From DATMYQ01 sp035560935 (GTDB lineage Bacteria; Bacillota; Negativicutes; Sporomusales; Sporomusaceae): a stretch of 25,015 nucleotides of DNA. Where the stretch lies: contig DATMYQ010000334.1 in NCBI GenBank assembly GCA_035560935.1, forward strand, positions 1 to 25,015. Direction: 5' to 3'. Of the stretch, positions 1 to 7,840 are shown one piece after another. Below the pieces are notes generated by a model. That model ran no database searches and had not been told where the DNA came from. It saw only the letters and a program-made list of their open reading frames with translations. The first letter of the stretch is position 1. Each line of letters opens with the position of its first letter. Both the position numbers and the translations under genes were made by a program.

Positions 1-3
1 TTT

Positions 4-11
4 GATATAAT
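4..11 (+). promoter_or_regulatory. Extended -10 promoter element upstream of ruvC (-35 outside window)
   Basis: TATAAT at 6-11 is preceded by TG at 3-4 with one base between them, which is the extended -10 consensus. Any -35 box lies left of the window and cannot be seen. Transcription would begin near 18, giving a leader of about 100 bases before ruvC. It is the only promoter-like signal I see ahead of the ruv-que run, so it may drive all ten genes. Confidence 0.5.
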
Positions 12-40
12 AATACAGATACGAAATACAGATACGAAAT
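12..40. repeat. 13-bp tandem direct repeat in the ruvC leader
   Basis: AATACAGATACGA occurs twice, exactly and back to back, at 12-24 and 25-37, followed by the first three bases of a third copy. It begins immediately after the -10 element. It may be simple slippage; no function can be assigned. Confidence 0.8.
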
Positions 41-118
41 CAAGAACGGGGATATATCAAAATGGCGTCGGATTCCTGATACATATTTGCCATTGAAAGA
101 AACGGAGGGTCAGCGAAT

Positions 119-622
119 ATGTTGGCTATGGGAATTGATCCAGGTACGGCCATTTGCGGCTATGGAGTCGTGGAACTGAAGGGAAGCCGTTTGATTGCGC
201 ATCATCAAGGCGCGGTGCTGACCAGTCCGTCGCTGCCAGCGGCGGAACGGCTGCAGGTGATTTATCAGGATCTGGACAAGCTGTTCAAACAGTATCAGCC
301 GGATATTGTCGGAGTGGAACAGCTGTTTTTCAATAAAAATGTAACTACCGCTTTATCCGTCGGCCAGGCCCGCGGAGTCATTCTATTGGCAGCGGTGCAG
401 AATTCCGTGCCTATTGTCGAGTATACTCCGCTGCAGGTGAAACAATCGGTAGTTGGTTACGGGAAAGCAACCAAGGAACAGGTGATTTTTATGACGCAAC
501 GACTTTTGAATTTGCCGGATAAACCCCATCCGGATGATGTGGCCGACGCGTTGGCCATCGCGATTTGTACGCTGCATTCCGGAAATGCACAGTTGAAAGC
601 ACGACAGGTAATGAAATCATGA
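119..622 (+). CDS. ruvC: Crossover junction endodeoxyribonuclease RuvC
   Basis: RuvC is the Holliday-junction resolvase: a dimer that makes paired nicks in four-way junctions during recombinational repair, working on junctions moved by RuvAB. The 167-residue protein has the usual length and an RNase H-like fold. The four metal-binding acids are visible as D7 (in GIDPGT), E67 (in GVEQLFF), D140 and D143 (in HPDDVADALA). The ATG start is set by GGAGGG at 104-109. The stop overlaps the ruvA start as ATGA, so the two are probably translationally coupled. First gene of the ruvCAB set. I see no clear LexA site in the 118 bases upstream. Confidence 0.98.
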   Translation: MLAMGIDPGTAICGYGVVELKGSRLIAHHQGAVLTSPSLPAAERLQVIYQDLDKLFKQYQPDIVGVEQLFFNKNVTTALSVGQARGVILLAAVQNSVPIVEYTPLQVKQSVVGYGKATKEQVIFMTQRLLNLPDKPHPDDVADALAIAICTLHSGNAQLKARQVMKS

Positions 623-1245
623 TTGGTTATTTGAAAGGGAACGTTTCCCATTTATTTGCCGACTATTGCTTTATTGACGTTCAGGGTGTAGGGTACCGGG
701 TTCATATTCCGTTGTCAACCCGACAGCAGTTGTCGGTGGGAGCGACGGCGTCTTTATTCACGTATTTGAATGTGAGAGAGGACGCATTACTGTTGTTTGG
801 CTTTTTTACAGTGGCGGAGTATGATTTATTTATGTTATTGGTTTCGGTGTCGGGAGTAGGGCCGAAAGTGGCGATGGGAATTTTGTCGGCCATTGCTCCG
901 ACGGATTTTCAGCGGGCCATAGCGCAAAAAAATTTAACCTTGCTGACCAAAATTTCCGGGATTGGCAAGAAAACCGCGGAACGGCTGATTTTAGAGCTGA
1001 AGGATAAAGTGGGGGCCGGTGATGAACTGGATTCGTTTGCCGGCGCGACGATGCCGATTAACAGCGGTGCTGCGGACGGGTCCGGCATTATGGCGGAGGC
1101 GTTGCAAGCTTTGCTTGCCCTGGGTTATAATCAATCGGAGATTATGCCGGTGCTGCGAAAAATTTCCCAGAAGAACGGAGAGTCTTCACTAACGACAGAA
1201 GATTTTATCCGGCAGGCCTTGAAAGAGTTTGCGACGGGAAGGTAA
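619..1245 (+). CDS. ruvA: Holliday junction branch migration complex subunit RuvA
   Basis: RuvA binds four-way junctions as a tetramer and loads the RuvB motor. The 208-residue protein shows the family layout: an N-terminal OB fold (about 1-62, starting MIGYLKG), two helix-hairpin-helix motifs (SGVGPK at 78-83 and SGIGKK at 113-118), an acidic variable linker near 132-155, and the C-terminal RuvB-contacting domain (about 155-208). The start was placed at the ATG overlapping the ruvC stop because MIGYLKG is the family N-terminus. The upstream in-frame extension to 565 lies inside ruvC and is not family-like. Gap to ruvB is 16 bases. Confidence 0.98.
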   Translation: MIGYLKGNVSHLFADYCFIDVQGVGYRVHIPLSTRQQLSVGATASLFTYLNVREDALLLFGFFTVAEYDLFMLLVSVSGVGPKVAMGILSAIAPTDFQRAIAQKNLTLLTKISGIGKKTAERLILELKDKVGAGDELDSFAGATMPINSGAADGSGIMAEALQALLALGYNQSEIMPVLRKISQKNGESSLTTEDFIRQALKEFATGR

Positions 1246-1261
1246 CGGGAGGTAAGGTGAG

Positions 1262-2287
1262 TTGGAAGAACGTATCACTGCCGGCGAAGAACAAGGACCG
1301 GACGGCTGGCAATATAGCCTGCGGCCCCGGAAATTGGTAGAATATATCGGACAGGATCAGGTGAAAAATAACCTGTCAATTTTTATTCAGGCGGCGCTGG
1401 CCCGGGGCGAAGCGCTGGATCATGTGCTTTTGTACGGACCTCCGGGCTTGGGTAAAACCACGCTGGCCGGAATTATTGCCAATGAGCTGGGGGTTAATTT
1501 TCGGATCACCTCGGGACCGGCCATTGAGCGGCCGGGAGATCTGGCGGCGCTGTTAACGAATCTGGGGGAAAAAGATGTCCTGTTCATTGATGAAATACAT
1601 CGCTTGTCCCGCAGTGTTGAAGAAGTTTTATATAGCGCCATGGAAGACTATGCGCTGGATATTATTATTGGAAAAGGACCCAGCGCGCGTTCCATCCGCT
1701 TAGATTTAGCGCCGTTTACCCTGGTCGGCGCCACTACCCGGGCCGGCGCTTTGGCGCCGCCGCTGCGGGACCGTTTTGGCGTGATTTCGCGGTTGGAATA
1801 TTATGAGCCGGCTCATTTGGAGTGCATTGTCACCCGGGCCGCAGAAATTTTGGATATTGCCATCACTCCCCGGGGAGCCACAGAAATTGCCCAGCGTTCC
1901 CGGGGAACGCCCCGTATTGCCAACCGTTTGCTTAAACGGGTCCGCGATTATGCGCAGGTAGCCGGCGACGGCGTGATCACGGACGAGATTGCGGATAAAG
2001 CGTTGGCGATGCTGGAAGTGGATCGGCAAGGTTTGGACAAGACCGACCGCAGCATGTTGGCGGCTATTATCCAAAAATTCGGCGGCGGTCCGGTGGGTCT
2101 GGATACCCTGGCGGCTTCTATCAGTGAGGAAACGGAAACCATTGAAGATGTATATGAACCGTTTCTGCTGCAAATGGGATTTATTAACCGTACGCCGCGG
2201 GGACGGGTGGCCACGCCGGCGGCGTATACGCATATGAAGATACCTTGTAAAACCAACACGGAGCAGGAAAAATTATGGACAACATGA
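1262..2287 (+). CDS. ruvB: Holliday junction branch migration DNA helicase RuvB
   Basis: RuvB is the AAA+ hexameric motor that pumps DNA through the RuvA-junction complex. The 341 residues contain Walker A GPPGLGKT at 59-66, Walker B DEIH at 110-113, sensor 1 GATTRAG at 156-162, the arginine-finger context PLRDRF (R170), and a C-terminal winged helix with GFINRTPRGR. The start is TTG at 1262, supported by GGGAGGT at 1247-1253. The 3' end overlaps queH by 13 bases. The last ~15 residues after HMKIP are not family-conserved and coincide with that overlap. Confidence 0.98.
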   Translation: MEERITAGEEQGPDGWQYSLRPRKLVEYIGQDQVKNNLSIFIQAALARGEALDHVLLYGPPGLGKTTLAGIIANELGVNFRITSGPAIERPGDLAALLTNLGEKDVLFIDEIHRLSRSVEEVLYSAMEDYALDIIIGKGPSARSIRLDLAPFTLVGATTRAGALAPPLRDRFGVISRLEYYEPAHLECIVTRAAEILDIAITPRGATEIAQRSRGTPRIANRLLKRVRDYAQVAGDGVITDEIADKALAMLEVDRQGLDKTDRSMLAAIIQKFGGGPVGLDTLAASISEETETIEDVYEPFLLQMGFINRTPRGRVATPAAYTHMKIPCKTNTEQEKLWTT

Positions 2288-2844
2288 CCAAAGAAAAAGG
2301 ACATTTGTTTTTGCATATCTGCTGTGGCCCCTGTGCAGCGTATCCGCTGCAGTTTTTAAAAGAGCAGCCTGATATTCAGTCGGTTACCGGCTACTATTTC
2401 AATCCGAACATTCATCCCTATAAAGAATTTGTCCGTCGCCGGGACGCATTGCAAGTACTGGCTAAGCAGCAATCGCTGCCGCTGCAGATCAATAACAGCT
2501 ATCCGCTGGAAGAATTCTTGCTGGCCGCGTTGACGGCTCCGGACGGTCGCTGCCAGTATTGCTATGAGGCCCGGTTTCGCGAAACGGCGCAGCAGGCAAA
2601 ACGGCAGGGATTTGACTGTTTTTCCACCACTTTGCTGGTCAGTCCGTATCAGCAGCATGAGTTGATCAAAGAAACAGCGGAACGCATTGCCGCTGAAGAA
2701 GAGATACCCTTTTATTATCATGATTTCCGTCCCGGTTGGGCGGAAGGGGTTCGCATCAGCAAGGAATTGGATTTGTACCGTCAGCCTTACTGTGGTTGCA
2801 TTATCAGTGAAAAAGAACGGTATTACAAAGCGGCCCGGGGGTGA
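2275..2844 (+). CDS. queH: Epoxyqueuosine reductase QueH
   Basis: QueH (formerly DUF208) reduces epoxyqueuosine to queuosine in tRNA, the last step of queuosine synthesis, and replaces the cobalamin-dependent QueG. The 189 residues keep the family's cysteines: HICCGPC (C16, C17, C20), RCQYC (C93, C96) and YCGC (C173, C175), expected to bind an iron-sulfur cluster and a second metal. It overlaps ruvB. ATG 2275 is favoured by AGGA six bases upstream; ATG 2284, which forms an ATGA overlap with the ruvB stop, is the alternative. queA and tgt lie about 2 kb downstream in the same run, which supports the assignment. Confidence 0.95.
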   Translation: MDNMTKEKGHLFLHICCGPCAAYPLQFLKEQPDIQSVTGYYFNPNIHPYKEFVRRRDALQVLAKQQSLPLQINNSYPLEEFLLAALTAPDGRCQYCYEARFRETAQQAKRQGFDCFSTTLLVSPYQQHELIKETAERIAAEEEIPFYYHDFRPGWAEGVRISKELDLYRQPYCGCIISEKERYYKAARG

Positions 2845-2848
2845 GCCA

Positions 2849-3076
2849 ATGTTTTCCGGTTTTGATTCTTTCGGCAAGATGTTGATGGTATTGGGAGCGT
2901 TATTATTGGTGGTGGGAGCAGTGCTGCACTTTGGGGGTAAAATCATTCCCCTGGGTCGTCTGCCCGGTGATTTTCATTGGGAACGGGGCGATTTTTCTTT
3001 CCACTTTCCGATTATTACTTCCATTTTGATCAGTTTGGTACTGACGATATTGCTTAATCTGTTTTTTCGGTGCTAA
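2849..3076 (+). CDS. DUF2905 family small membrane protein
   Basis: A 75-residue membrane protein with two predicted transmembrane helices (about 8-26 and 50-72) joined by a short loop holding the family-like GRLPGDFHWERGDF motif. This matches DUF2905, a family of unknown function commonly found in Firmicutes near ruvAB and queA. The ATG start at 2849 follows a purine-rich GGGGGTGAG and lies four bases after the queH stop. An in-frame extension to 2687 would run inside queH and lacks membrane character, so it was not used. No function can be given. Confidence 0.9.
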   Translation: MFSGFDSFGKMLMVLGALLLVVGAVLHFGGKIIPLGRLPGDFHWERGDFSFHFPIITSILISLVLTILLNLFFRC

Positions 3077-3104
3077 TTTTAACTTTTAAGAGGGAGATAT
3101 TGAG

Positions 3105-4448
3105 ATGAAACGCTACAGCATGAATTTGATACAGTCAATATTTGCGCTGCTGATCCTGAGCGGGTATTTTTTGCTCCTGCCGTTTTACGGAACTGCTGCT
3201 GCGGCTCCGGCCCCGAAAGAACTGGCGGTATCTCTGGCTCAGGAACCGGAAATCCGGGTGGGGCTATTGACGGGGCAAAAGAAGGTAGTGGTGTCAGCCA
3301 ATGCAGAATTTGGCCTGTTTGACGCAGAAAAGAGGGGTGATGCAAAAACTCCTCCCAAGTTTATTATCAAATATGCAGCGTCCACTCCGGTAGAAATCAC
3401 TATGGATGCATCAGGTGTTCTAATAAATGGCAAGTCTCTGGGCGTCCGGAAACTGGGGATGGCTTTGCAGGAAGCGCCAACGGTGCAAGGCTACAAGGAT
3501 TACTGCCTGGAGGTCAATAAGAAACCGTATCGGGGTGAGCTGGAAGTTTTTCCAGTGAAAAACGACAATCTGTTTACATTAGTAAATATTTTGCCGTTGG
3601 AACAATACCTGTACGGAATTTTGCCGAAAGAAATGTCACCGGATTGGCCGCTGGAAACGTTAAAAGCGCAGGCTGTCGCCGCCCGGACTTACGTGATGTA
3701 CAATTTGCGGCGACATCAGGCAGACGGCTATAATGTCTGCGCTACGACAGATTGTCAGGTATACGGCGGCAACGAAACGGAAGATTTCCGTTCCAGCCGA
3801 GCGGTCAATGATACCAAAGGTCAGGTATTGGCTTACCGGGGGCAGCTGATTTCTGCACCGTTTCATGCCAGTTCCGGCGGTTATACGGAAGACGTGGAAA
3901 ATGTATGGGCCTATCATTTACCCTATTTGCGGTCAGTGGAAGATGCAGAAAAAAATTGGTCTGGTGCCCGTTGGGACCGGAAAATTAGTGCCCGGGAATT
4001 GACCCAGCTGGTGGAAAAATCAGGGCAGAAGCTGGGGAAAATAAAAGCACTGGAACTTTCCCCGCTGCATTGGCCGGTAACTGGGGTTCCGGACCGAACT
4101 AATTCCGGACGAGTGAAGGTGTTTCGCCTGAATGGCGCCAACGGCAGCGTTGAACTTACGGGAAGAAAACTAAGGGCCTTGCTGAATTTGCCCAGTACGC
4201 TGCTGGATATTCAAGTAACGCCTGCCGGTAAAACGATTGCGGCAGGGGCATCACATGCGGCGGTGCAAAATGTGTCTAGTGAAGAAGATATTTTCGTGAT
4301 CAATGGTTACGGACGAGGCCACGGTGTCGGTTTGGCGCAATGGGGTGCGCGCTTGATGGCGGAAAAAAATGCCACTGCGGGAACGGAATATTTTCACACC
4401 ATTCTGCACCACTATTATCAGGATGTGAGTATTATTAAGCTGTACTAA
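3105..4448 (+). CDS. SpoIID/LytB domain protein (secreted or membrane-anchored peptidoglycan enzyme)
   Basis: SpoIID-type enzymes are lytic transglycosylases that cut denuded glycan strands; SpoIID itself acts in forespore engulfment. The 447 residues begin with a signal or anchor segment (basic start, hydrophobic 9-27, then an Ala-rich stretch). The SpoIID core has LPLEQYLYGILPKEMSPDWP, with E176 in the place of the essential B. subtilis glutamate (E88), followed by KAQAVAARTY, an HASSGGYTEDV segment near 254-264, and the C-terminal GYGRGHGVGLAQWGA motif. H204, C212 and C217 may form part of the metal site known in some family members. It is longer than B. subtilis SpoIID and lies between queH and queA, so it may be a paralogue rather than the engulfment enzyme. 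AGGGAG at 3091-3096 sets the start. Confidence 0.9.
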   Translation: MKRYSMNLIQSIFALLILSGYFLLLPFYGTAAAAPAPKELAVSLAQEPEIRVGLLTGQKKVVVSANAEFGLFDAEKRGDAKTPPKFIIKYAASTPVEITMDASGVLINGKSLGVRKLGMALQEAPTVQGYKDYCLEVNKKPYRGELEVFPVKNDNLFTLVNILPLEQYLYGILPKEMSPDWPLETLKAQAVAARTYVMYNLRRHQADGYNVCATTDCQVYGGNETEDFRSSRAVNDTKGQVLAYRGQLISAPFHASSGGYTEDVENVWAYHLPYLRSVEDAEKNWSGARWDRKISARELTQLVEKSGQKLGKIKALELSPLHWPVTGVPDRTNSGRVKVFRLNGANGSVELTGRKLRALLNLPSTLLDIQVTPAGKTIAAGASHAAVQNVSSEEDIFVINGYGRGHGVGLAQWGARLMAEKNATAGTEYFHTILHHYYQDVSIIKLY

Positions 4449-4468
4449 TATGGAGGAGTCACCTGTTT

Positions 4469-5485
4469 ATGCACTTATCCGAATTCGATTATCATTTGCC
4501 GGAGGAACTGATTGCGCAGCATCCCAGCGAACCGCGGGACAGCTCGCGGTTAATGGTGTTAAAACGCAACGCTGAGATAGAGCATCGCAAATTTACCGAT
4601 ATACTGGACTACTTGCAACCGGGCGACACGCTGGTGTTTAATGATACCCGGGTTATTCCGGCCAGGCTGCTGGGCGTCAGGGAAGAGACGGGCGCGAAAG
4701 TGGAAGTTTTTTTGTTGCATCAGTTAGCGGAGGGAGAATGGGAAACCCTGGTGAAGCCCGGAAAAAAGGCCCGTCCGGGAACCCGAATTCTCTTCGGCGA
4801 CGAATTGCAGGCGGAAATTTTAGATACTACTGAATTTGGCGGACGGCGGGTCCGGTTCCATTACCAGGGTATTTTTAACGAAATTCTTGATCGGCTGGGA
4901 GAGACCCCATTGCCGCCGTATATTACGGAAAAATTGGCGGACAGTGAACGGTACCAGACCGTGTATGCCCGGGCCAGAGGTTCTTCCGCCGCACCCACCG
5001 CCGGACTTCATTTTACGCCGGAGCTGATGGCGGCCATGAAAGGGAAAGGGATTCAGCTGGCTTTTGTTACGCTGCACGTGGGCCTGGGGACGTTTCGCCC
5101 GGTAAAGGAAGGTAATATTGAAGATCATGTGATGCACCGGGAGTTCTATTCCGTGCCGGTGGCAACGGCGGAAATGGTGAATAAAGCGAAATCAGCCGGC
5201 AACCGGGTTATCGCCGTGGGAACCACTTCCGTACGAACGCTGGAAACCGCCGGCGCAGGCGGAACACTGCAGGCGGGTAGCGGCTGGACGGAGATTTTCA
5301 TCTATCCCGGATATTTGTATCAAATGGTGGATGCGCTGATTACCAATTTTCATTTACCTAAATCCAGCCTGTTAATGCTGGTGAGCGCGCTTTCCAGCAG
5401 GGAATTTATTTTTAACGCCTATCAGGAGGCGGTTAAAGAAAAATATCGTTTTTTCAGCTTTGGCGATGCGATGTTGATTTTATAG
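4469..5485 (+). CDS. queA: S-adenosylmethionine:tRNA ribosyltransferase-isomerase QueA
   Basis: QueA transfers and rearranges the ribosyl part of SAM onto preQ1 at tRNA position 34, giving epoxyqueuosine. The 338 residues match the family throughout: the N-terminal FDYHLPEELIAQHP, RDSSRLMVL, VFNDTRVIPARL, the RGSSAAPTAGLHFT signature (S172-T183), VGTTSVRTLE, and the C-terminal ITNFHLPKSSLLMLVSA. ATG 4469 is preceded by GGAGGAG at 4452-4458. It is 32 bases ahead of tgt. It acts after Tgt and before QueH, both in the same run. Confidence 0.98.
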   Translation: MHLSEFDYHLPEELIAQHPSEPRDSSRLMVLKRNAEIEHRKFTDILDYLQPGDTLVFNDTRVIPARLLGVREETGAKVEVFLLHQLAEGEWETLVKPGKKARPGTRILFGDELQAEILDTTEFGGRRVRFHYQGIFNEILDRLGETPLPPYITEKLADSERYQTVYARARGSSAAPTAGLHFTPELMAAMKGKGIQLAFVTLHVGLGTFRPVKEGNIEDHVMHREFYSVPVATAEMVNKAKSAGNRVIAVGTTSVRTLETAGAGGTLQAGSGWTEIFIYPGYLYQMVDALITNFHLPKSSLLMLVSALSSREFIFNAYQEAVKEKYRFFSFGDAMLIL

Positions 5486-5517
5486 AATAGGCAAGAATTG
5501 AAAGGGAGGCCAGCGTT

Positions 5518-6630
5518 TTGGCAGTCAGATATGAACTCTTGAAGCAATGCCCGCAGACCGGAGCACGGGCGGGGCGGCTTCATACACCTCACGGTGTCAT
5601 TGAGACACCTGTATTTATGCCGGTGGGTACTCAAGCCACGGTAAAAGCGATGTCCCCGGACGAATTAAAAGCGATGAACGCCGGTATCATTCTTAGTAAT
5701 ACCTATCATCTCTATTTGCGGCCGGGACATGATCTGGTGGCGGAAGCCGGCGGTCTGCACCGCTTTATGAACTGGGACCGGGCTATTTTAACCGACAGCG
5801 GCGGTTTTCAGGTTTTTAGTCTGGGACCGTTGCGCAAAATTACGGAAGAGGGCGTTACGTTTCGTTCGCATATCGACGGCTCCAAACACTTTCTTTCGCC
5901 GGAAAAAGCGACGGAAGTTCAAATGGCGCTGGGGGCGGATATTGCGATGGCCTTTGACGAATGCGTGCCTTACCCGGCGGAATTTGACTACGCCCGCAAG
6001 TCAACCGAAAGAACGAGCCGCTGGGCGGAGCGCTGCTTAAAGGCGCACAGCCGGCCGGATCAGGCGCTGTTCGGCATTGTGCAAGGCGGAATGTATAAGG
6101 AATTGCGGACGCGCAGCGTCAATGATCTGGTGGCGATGGACTTTCCCGGATACGCCATTGGCGGCTTGAGCGTTGGCGAACCCAAGCCTTTGATGTACGA
6201 ATTGCTGGAACATACAACGCCGCTGCTGCCGACGAATAAACCCCGCTATCTGATGGGGGTGGGGACGCCGGACTGCTTGGTGGAAGGCGTAATGTACGGT
6301 ATTGATATGTTTGACTGCGTGTTCCCGACCCGGGTGGGGCGCAATGGCACGGTAATGACGCGTGAAGGACGCCTGGTTGTAAAGAATGCCGAATTCGCCA
6401 GAGATTTCCGGCCCATTGATCCGGATTGCGACTGCTATACCTGCCGGAATTTTTCCCGGGCGTATATCCGGCATTTGCTGAAGACCGAAGAAATTTTCGG
6501 GCTGCGTTTGACGACGACGCATAATCTGCATTTTTTAATTCAATTTATGTCCCGGATGCGCCAAGCTATTTTAGAAGACCGTTTTCCGGCCTTCCGCAGC
6601 GAATTTTTGCATCAATATCAGCGCTCATAA
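5518..6630 (+). CDS. tgt: tRNA-guanine(34) transglycosylase Tgt
   Basis: Tgt exchanges guanine 34 for preQ1 in GUN-anticodon tRNAs, starting queuosine modification. The 370 residues have the (beta/alpha)8 features: DSGGFQVFSL with D93, GIVQGGMY, GGLSVGEP, the nucleophile D266 in MFDCVFPTR, and a zinc site C304/C306/C309/H335 with spacing equal to the Zymomonas enzyme. The start is TTG at 5518, supported by GGGAGG at 5504-5509. Placed between queA and yajC, an arrangement very common in bacteria. Confidence 0.98.
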   Translation: MAVRYELLKQCPQTGARAGRLHTPHGVIETPVFMPVGTQATVKAMSPDELKAMNAGIILSNTYHLYLRPGHDLVAEAGGLHRFMNWDRAILTDSGGFQVFSLGPLRKITEEGVTFRSHIDGSKHFLSPEKATEVQMALGADIAMAFDECVPYPAEFDYARKSTERTSRWAERCLKAHSRPDQALFGIVQGGMYKELRTRSVNDLVAMDFPGYAIGGLSVGEPKPLMYELLEHTTPLLPTNKPRYLMGVGTPDCLVEGVMYGIDMFDCVFPTRVGRNGTVMTREGRLVVKNAEFARDFRPIDPDCDCYTCRNFSRAYIRHLLKTEEIFGLRLTTTHNLHFLIQFMSRMRQAILEDRFPAFRSEFLHQYQRS

Positions 6631-6694
6631 AGAGGAATTAGCGGAAACGTGTGGAATATAACGCCTAGTGTATCAGTAAAGGAGGTGAATCAAT

Positions 6695-6994
6695 TTGAAT
6701 ATTTCACCGGAAATTCTACAAGCAATTCAGGCCTCATGGCCGATCGTGCTCATGGGTGTCATTTTTTATTTCCTCTTGTACCGGCCTCAGAAAAAAGAGC
6801 AGCAAAAACGTGCCAGTTTGCTGAACAGCCTGAAAAAGGGTGATAAAGTGGTGACTATTGGCGGTTTGCACGGCGTTATTGTCAGCATAAACGAAAAAAC
6901 TGCAGTTTTACAAGTGGCTGAAAAAGTGGAATTGGTATTCTCCCGCAGTGCAATCAGCGGTTTTCAAAATGCTGCTAAAACCGAAGAAAAATAA
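6695..6994 (+). CDS. yajC: Preprotein translocase subunit YajC
   Basis: YajC is a small single-span membrane protein that associates with SecDF and the SecYEG translocase. The 99 residues have one transmembrane helix (about 14-30, IVLMGVIFYFLLYRP), the conserved RPQKKEQQKR boundary, and a cytoplasmic KKGDKVVTIGGLHGVIVSI domain. The start is TTG at 6695, fixed by a perfect GGAGGTGA at 6681-6688 with six-base spacing. secD and secF follow about 850 bases downstream, interrupted by 5-FCL and a new promoter. Confidence 0.96.
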   Translation: MNISPEILQAIQASWPIVLMGVIFYFLLYRPQKKEQQKRASLLNSLKKGDKVVTIGGLHGVIVSINEKTAVLQVAEKVELVFSRSAISGFQNAAKTEEK

Positions 6995-7017
6995 CAGCGG
7001 AGGAAGTGGATACAGCG

Positions 7018-7614
7018 ATGATCAATCCCAACGCAAAACAGGAACTGCGGCGCAGCACCCGGAAAGTACGGCGCGCCATGAGCAAGGAAGAAATCACCGA
7101 GCAAAGCGCCCGGCTGGTTAACCATTTGTTGAACTGGAAACCGTATCAGGAGGCGCAAACCGTCATGATGTTTTTGGCGATGCCTGACGAGCCTCATCTG
7201 GAAGAAGCGATCAAACAGGCCTGGGCGCAGGGTAAGACCGTCTGCGTTCCCTTTATGCATGAAACTCCGGGTATGATGGATGCGGCGTTGATCCGTTCCT
7301 TTGACGACCTGATCGTCGCCCAGTACGATCTATTGGTTCCCAATCCGGCAACCCTGAAGTTGGTGGATCCGGCGGAACTGGATCTGATTGTAGTGCCTGG
7401 TGTGGCCTATGACCGTACGGGAAACCGCTTGGGCATGGGCGCCGGTTTCTATGACCGGTTCCTGCCCAAAGCCACTAAGGCAAAATTGATCGGGGCCGCC
7501 TGGTCGAAACAAATTTTTGAAGATGTTCCCGTTGATCCCCACGATTGCCAGGTTGGCTGCCTTCTCACGGAAGAAGGCGTTATTGCCTGCTGCGAGTGCA
7601 GTGTAAAGAGTTAA
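7018..7614 (+). CDS. 5-formyltetrahydrofolate cyclo-ligase (MTHFS)
   Basis: This enzyme uses ATP to turn 5-formyl-THF into 5,10-methenyl-THF, returning inactive folate to one-carbon metabolism. The 198 residues show the family's basic N-terminus (KQELRRSTRKVRRAM), the substrate-site MPDEPHLE, VPGVAYDRTGNRLGMG and the nucleotide-binding GAGFYDRFL signature (about 140-148). ATG 7018 is preferred: GGAGGA at 6999-7004 lies 13 bases upstream, whereas the in-frame GTG at 7006 is only one base from it. In E. coli the homologue ygfA is joined to the 6S RNA gene; here the 6S RNA is about 14 kb away. Confidence 0.95.
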   Translation: MINPNAKQELRRSTRKVRRAMSKEEITEQSARLVNHLLNWKPYQEAQTVMMFLAMPDEPHLEEAIKQAWAQGKTVCVPFMHETPGMMDAALIRSFDDLIVAQYDLLVPNPATLKLVDPAELDLIVVPGVAYDRTGNRLGMGAGFYDRFLPKATKAKLIGAAWSKQIFEDVPVDPHDCQVGCLLTEEGVIACCECSVKS

Positions 7615-7650
7615 AAGCTATAAGCGGCCAGGGCCGTATTGATCGGAAAA

Positions 7651-7713
7651 CAGTTGTAAAAAGGGGAAGAGCGAGGACCGTTTGTCGGTCAGCGGTTCTT
7701 CCCTTTACTACTG
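7651..7713 (+). other. Long imperfect hairpin downstream of the 5-FCL gene
   Basis: The ends CAGTTGTAAA (7651-7660) and TTTACTACTG (7704-7713) pair with one T-T mismatch. Next GGG-GAAGA on the 5' side pairs with TCTTCCC on the 3' side with small bulges. After a short internal loop, GACCG (7676-7680) and CGGTC (7686-7690) close over a five-base loop, TTTGT. No T-run follows, so this is not a standard intrinsic terminator. It lies between the 5-FCL stop and the secDF promoter and may protect or process the upstream mRNA 3' end. Confidence 0.7.
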
Positions 7714-7750
7714 TGAATGGGATAAGTCTTACGTAGAAGCGCCTGTTTTA

Positions 7751-7780
7751 TTGACATTTTTGTTCTATTACAGCTATAAT
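7751..7780 (+). promoter_or_regulatory. Sigma-A promoter for secDF
   Basis: A perfect -35 TTGACA (7751-7756) and a perfect -10 TATAAT (7775-7780) are separated by 18 bases. Transcription would start near 7787, leaving a leader of about 55 bases before secD. This is the best sigma-A match in the window and indicates secDF is transcribed independently of the upstream operon. Confidence 0.88.
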
Positions 7781-7840
7781 TATCTGTGTTCATAAGCTAA
7801 CGAACGCAAATGAAATGGATGAAGATTGGGGGAGAGTTTG

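Noticed and set aside
1..118. LexA (SOS) operator before ruvC
   Set aside because: No sequence close to the Gram-positive CGAAC-N4-GTTCG pattern was found in the visible leader.
1706..2233. 175-codon minus-strand ORF opposite ruvB
   Set aside because: A shadow of the ruvB coding frame with no family features; the plus-strand frame is clearly RuvB.
6649..6843. 64-codon ORF overlapping the yajC start
   Set aside because: It includes the yajC ribosome binding site and most of the yajC 5' end in another frame, with no recognisable product.
7545..7736. 63-codon plus-strand ORF over the end of the 5-FCL gene and the hairpin
   Set aside because: Mostly out of frame within the 5-FCL gene, no ribosome binding site, basic low-information sequence; it passes through the hairpin.
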